A DNA stretch of 64,000 bases from Zhengitettix transpicula (Eukaryota; Arthropoda; Insecta; Orthoptera; Tetrigidae). The stretch's first letter is position 1; each line of letters begins with the position of its first letter. The DNA lies in NCBI GenBank assembly GCA_037074705.1, contig CM073592.1, positions 84,026,629 through 84,090,628 on the forward strand, written 5' to 3'. Positions 59,101 to 64,000 of the stretch are shown here, in pieces. Both the position numbers and the translations under genes were made by a program. The notes under the pieces were generated by a model. It was not told where the DNA came from. It did no database searches and was given only the letters and a program-made list of their open reading frames with translations.

Positions 59101-60400
59101 GTTGTAGATGGGACTTGAGCGAAATTCCTGGATTGTATCATCCACGCTCGAACCATTTAAAGAGATCAAAAGCCCTGACAAGTCTCTTGCTATTTTGAGA
59201 CCTGACTGTAGACCGTGCAATTTATTCGTACCGGCTTGTGCTTGTTTCCTAGTATCTTCCATATTACATTCACGCAGAGTTATTAATAATGTCGTCTGAG
59301 GGAACCATTTGAACAATTGAGGATTTGTACGACGGTGACCTAGCTGTTGCGTTTATTTTTGCAGTGACCTTTCTAGGAGGAGTATCGTAGCCTTGCAATG
59401 TTTCGCTCTCGGTAATATATCCAGCAGAAGCGCAATTTAGGTGGGAACTTGGGAGTGTTGTCCGTCGAGTACAGCTCCCTTCGCCCCCTGTGGTTGATGT
59501 AGAAAGTGAAAGGCGCGGTATGTCTGTCTGTGATGTGCAGATTCGGCTGGTTTTGAGAGCAGGCCAAGCAGCGTCTTAGGATGCCAAGGCCAGCGAGCTA
59601 GACACACGACGCAACACATTTCTTCCTTTCTCAACCATCACATCAAGTTATCTTTGCCTTTGGAATGATCGCCGCCTGTTCGGCCATACTGGTTTCCATT
59701 TTCCCAGATACTTTCACAGGACCCGAAAGCTTTTCTATAATACTCATACTGCAATCATATATCTATGTACTTACATAAGGGTTGTCTGTGTTGTGTATGT
59801 GAAGATTTGATGTTGATCGAGAGACTTTTAAACTTTTCCGTGGGTACTTAAAGATAATAGTGAATTAAGTAAACGTTTTGCGATAAGCAGTTACAATTGG
59901 CATTACCTTCCGAGTAACTCTACAGTTCTTTATTGACGATTCAAACTCTTACATGAGACTACAGACAATTTAGATATCATTCCTTTATAAAAAATGTGTA
60001 TCCATGTAAAAAGGTGTTCCGTGTGCATTTGCTGGATAAGTAGGGTTTCTTATCTAAAAATGTGTTTGGATTGTACTGCCTCCTGCAATTATCTAAATTA
60101 ATTTCCCTTTAGAGTAGATTGTGATATTGAAAACAATAGAGATTTCTATTACACAATAAACCATTATAAAACTAGGCACCGGTTGTAACGGTTCCTTTCG
60201 AAAACAGTGTATGGAATTGAGCATAAATGAAGCATCAACTCTAGAAAAGTCGAAAATAGTAGAGGAATATTGGAAAATTCGTAATGGCGGCGTTGGGAAT
60301 TAGCACACAAAATGAGGAATTATTTAACAAATATTTTGTAAATTAATAGCTAGAATATGTCCACTTTCTGTATTCCGATAAGAACTCACTGGATATTTAC
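53126..60400. other. Gene-poor AT-rich spacer
   Basis: No conserved coding sequence is recognised. Two adjacent minus-strand open frames at 59316-59092 and 59075-58887 contain lysine- and threonine-rich peptide but have no known pattern. 59440-59640 is GC-richer and also unassigned. Confidence 0.5.
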
Positions 60401-60654
60401 TGAGTTAGCCACAATGGACGATTATGAATGTCCAGGAAGGCTGTACTAATCTAAGACAGTTGGCTCTGATAGTGTCCGAACAAGTTTGATTCTGAAAAGT
60501 AAAATCTTACTAGGTTGCCAAATCCCACTGCTCTGCGGTTTCTCAAAATTATATTAGTAAAGTGAGTGGCGGGTTACCTCCCAGGGGTTTATTCAGCGAC
60601 TTGATGCATTCATTCGGTGGCTCTTGCGTCTTTAACGGACCGCTTGAGCCAAAA

Positions 60655-60900
60655 ATTAAAGAAAAAATTCCACAATTTGCCAAGACAAAGCAGATCCTTT
60701 GGCTAATATTATTGAACTGTTGCCACATCCACCGTATTCACCAGATTTGGCTGTCTGTGACATTTATTTTCCTAATTTGGAAGAATGAGTCGCCAAATTA
60801 AAAAATTCACGTTGGAGCCAGTAGATCCACGCGAAACTATAACGTTTTGGAAGGCTCGGAAAAGTTACAGAAACACTGAAAAGAGATATTGTTGAACAAT
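60655..60900 (+). pseudogene. Second mariner transposase remnant
   Basis: On the plus strand, 60718-60786 reads LLPHPPYSPDLAVCDIYFPN before a stop, which is the mariner catalytic motif including its third acidic residue region (PPYSPDLAxxD). It is followed after the stop by weakly matching C-terminal sequence to about 60900 (LGKVTETLKRDIVEQ). No inverted repeats were found. It differs from the 52.4-kb copy and lies on the other strand, so it is probably a separate family or insertion. Confidence 0.7.
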
Positions 60901-63900
60901 AGAAATGAAACCGTGCAAAATAATGTTTTAATTGTGTTATTAGCACCTACCCTTGTATATTAATCAAGTGTTGGTTGCAGTGATTAAGGCTAAAGAATGC
61001 CAGAACGTATATAATTGTTCTGACCGGTGAGCATAAAATTTTTGAGAAGGAATTAGCTTGTTAGTTGTATTTCTGATTTGCTTTGGGGCTATTGCTGACG
61101 CCAGGGAATAGACTCTCCCTCTCCTGGGAATTTTTGTCTGCTCGCGCCTATAAATGGTGCATTTGCGTGTAATGACAGAGCAAGTCCAGGTAAATTTGTC
61201 ATCACTCGAACGCTGCTCGCTAATGACTGATCCATTTTGAATGGAACCACAGACTGTGGTATTTGCAACTGGGGCTTATATTTTTCTGTTCTTGCGTTTC
61301 AACATGGTGCGACTTTTGTTTGGTTGAAACTTTTTTCTCCTCACAGAGCATTCCAGGTTTTGTTGTAGCACTCGAATGTTGCTACTGATCCTCCGCGTCG
61401 TCTTTATACGGACATGAAGTCCACTTGTTATACACGGCAACTTTAAAGATTTTTGGAATGTATTTCAGTTATTGGGTTGAGGTGGCCCACAGGTAATAAT
61501 TTTCGGCGAAGCTCCAGTTCACCGAGGCTATTTCGAGCTGCAGCGCCTCTCCTCTAATCACATTCCTGCGGCGGTTCCCTCGACTTCCATGGCGTCTATC
61601 TTCTACTTAGTAGCTTGGAAACTCCTAAACACATACAAATCTTAAACATAATATTGTTAATTTTAATCATATTTTCATATCTTATTTAATGCTGCCCGTT
61701 TTACTGAATAGTTGTGTAAGAAAGTGAAAGACAACGTTAGTATGGGGTCAATTTTTGCAAGGCACCAATAAATGTCTTTAACATTGTGATTAACGATCTT
61801 ATAAAGTATGTTATAACGTAAATTTGTGGCTATTCGTGGACTTTTTGAGGATTGACTATACTTTTTAATTTGCTAGTACCATATTCGGAGCAATTTTCCT
61901 GAGTAAACCCAATGGATGAAAGTAAGGTGTCTCACGTTTATCATATCTTTAATCGAAGTTAATGGCATTGTTCCAATGTCGGTTTGTAGAGCGACGGTAA
62001 TGAGATTTTTTTTCTTCTCAGTGTGAAACACTCATTTAGTGAGTCGCATTAATAAAAATTTTGTTCGAGGATTAAAAAAGTTCCAAACTAAGCGTAATAT
62101 AAATATAATAATTTATTCTATGCATCATCATGTAATCAATTAAATGAATACGTTTTAATAAATCAGTTTTAACAGTTTCCTCTGGACCTGAAATAATTAG
62201 TCTTACGTTTTTCGATTCTCATGTATTCTATTTTTACTTATGTAAATTAATTTTATTGTCGTTTGTTATTTCTGTGCTACATCGTCTACTACTACCTTTG
62301 TGAAACATTTAATTGCTTTACTGAGTGTTTCTATTGTATTGAAATTAAGTGAAACTACAATAAAAAAATTAAATTATTATATTTTAAAATTATCCTATTT
62401 TCAATAAAATATTATTTCGTCTTTCTCGGTTCTAAAAGCTTTACTCATAGTATCGCAGCGTGAATTATTATTTGAAACCAATTAGCACGTTTTACTCCAC
62501 TATCACTGTTATGAATAAATTTTGATAAATGTTACTCATTGCCATCACGCAACCCACAACTCTTCAACAATAAACTAATTCACAAAGGACAAACTGTATC
62601 ATGTTTCTTGGGGTATTCTGCTATTATTATATTTACTACTTCTTTCAACTAATGTTTTTTGTCCGTAGAATTTCCCTAAGAACTCAGTTATTTACCGGTT
62701 TGCTATTTATACAAAGTTTCCTTTGCAATACTGATATCATTTTTATTTTCAATGTATTTATTGGTTGTCATATATTTTGAATTAACGCAATCATAGATGA
62801 ACCAAAAACACCAATACTATTACAGCCTTCAGACTATTTGGTTGGTAATCAATTGTATTTACGTTCTGCAAAATTATTGAAGTGAAAGAACTAATAGAAA
62901 TGAACTGTGTTCGTTTTCATCACGTAATAATTAAGAAAATGAACGACACATTTAAAGAAAAACGTCTTGGCTACTTCGTTACTTTCGGATCTGCACCTGG
63001 ATGTGTTAGCACTTCTGTTTGAACACTCAAAGTATAATGTTTTCTATTGTGCTTTTTATACCTGCAAAAACGAGGACAATATATCCTATTGTTGGGTGAC
63101 ATTTCTACTCCTTGCAGTTACGCTGGTTACCATTCCATTGATAGACCGATATTGGCCTGTTGATTACGTTTTGTGTGTGCGCTCGTAACCAATGACTTAC
63201 GAAATCTTTCAAGGTTTGTTACTTACTAAATGTTCCAATTCGGCAAGATTTCCTATTTTAACCTCTATTATTTGCAAATTATTAGAGCTGAATTGTAGTT
63301 AAACGTAATTTTAAAGTGTTGTCTGCAGTAGTTTATGAGGCAGTTTAGTGAACGAATTACATTCCCAATAGGTAACTATCAATTAACCATTCACAAAGGG
63401 GTGAATAAATTTTTGACAAAGTGTTGTCTAAATGTGATACAGGAGTGAATAGCTACAAGCTAGACTTCATCATGGATCAATGACCTGGCTCAAGTATTCG
63501 GAATTTCCAGGCTGATAAGGTGAATGCAGTTGTGGGCTTTTTCTTTGTTGAGGTGCTACACTGGCCAGGTCGCTGCTTACCACATCATTGCGTTGGATGC
63601 TCTGCACATGTCTTGCAAATATTCTGATCTGATGATTTTTCTGAATACGTTGGCCTATGTACTTGGGGATTTATACGTATGTTAGTCTTAAAGTAAAAAG
63701 GTTTATAGGTGATATGGAACTATTTTACACCATATGTATTATTATATTTATTATATAGTTTGTATAATTTTATTGTATGTGTTTTAAACATTGTCAGCGG
63801 GCTTATCCCAATAAAGTTAAGTAATCTATCTGTGAATAATTACAAAAAGAAAATATGTATGACCCCTAGAAATCTGTCGAATATTATTACAAAGATCAAA

Positions 63901-64000
63901 TTTTTATTTAATTATTACAGTAAAACATGTGATTGAAGATGTTTTATTTCTTCTGATATATTAGATCTAGTTCAACTTCGACATTTTCCATTCTTGATCT
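60901..64000. other. Gene-poor spacer to the right end
   Basis: I see no recognisable gene. A TATAAA with GC-richer surroundings occurs at 61150 (CGCGCCTATAAATGG), with no gene behind it. Short open frames at 62967-63188 and 63709-63936 are chance-like. Confidence 0.45.

Noticed and set aside
1..64000. CRISPR arrays, bacterial operons or prophage-like systems
   Set aside because: No regularly spaced repeats with unique spacers and no prokaryotic gene organisation; all recognised genes have introns.

Overview
This is a eukaryotic genomic window. Three conserved genes are split by AT-rich introns with GT/AG boundaries, are separated by long AT-rich spacers, and are surrounded by decayed transposable elements. 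The protein sequences (an insect-type carboxylesterase end, an SRP19, a CIB2-like EF-hand protein and a DNAJA2-like co-chaperone) point to an insect. The large introns and repeat load would suit a hemimetabolous insect, but that is inference.

Layout: 1-845 is the 3' end of a carboxylesterase-family gene (+) whose start lies left of the window. 850-8600 is gene-free and rich in repeats, including a poly(A)-tailed retroelement insertion with a 12-bp target duplication (3569-4150) and two related LTR-like repeats. 8610-11731 is SRP19 (+, 4 exons). 12569-23036 is a CIB2 homologue (-, 5 exons), convergent with SRP19, whose introns hold a MITE, a broken PIF/Harbinger element and several short retroelement ends. 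26054-31625 is a DNAJA2 homologue (+, 8 exons) ending in a CaaX box. From about 31.6 kb to the right end I recognise no conserved gene. That part holds weak exon-like or GC-rich islands (39.0-39.5, 40.7, 41.6, 44.1 and 47.3-47.9 kb), a LINE reverse-transcriptase tail, and two mariner transposase remnants (52.4-52.9 and 60.7-60.9 kb).

The three intact genes are ordinary housekeeping or calcium-signalling genes, and nothing suggests that they act together. Exon phases were worked out by hand and all join in frame, except at one place: the SRP19 exon 2 donor, which reads GA where GT is expected. I found no single new defence-type or metabolic system. The best leads are that SRP19 donor, short retroelement ends with a repeated hairpin-plus-GAAAC core (one with a clean 12-bp target duplication), the fossil Harbinger pair inside the CIB2 intron, and several unassigned exon-like islands. 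Many ORFs in this window begin at GTG or TTG or are chance frames, and I left them out.
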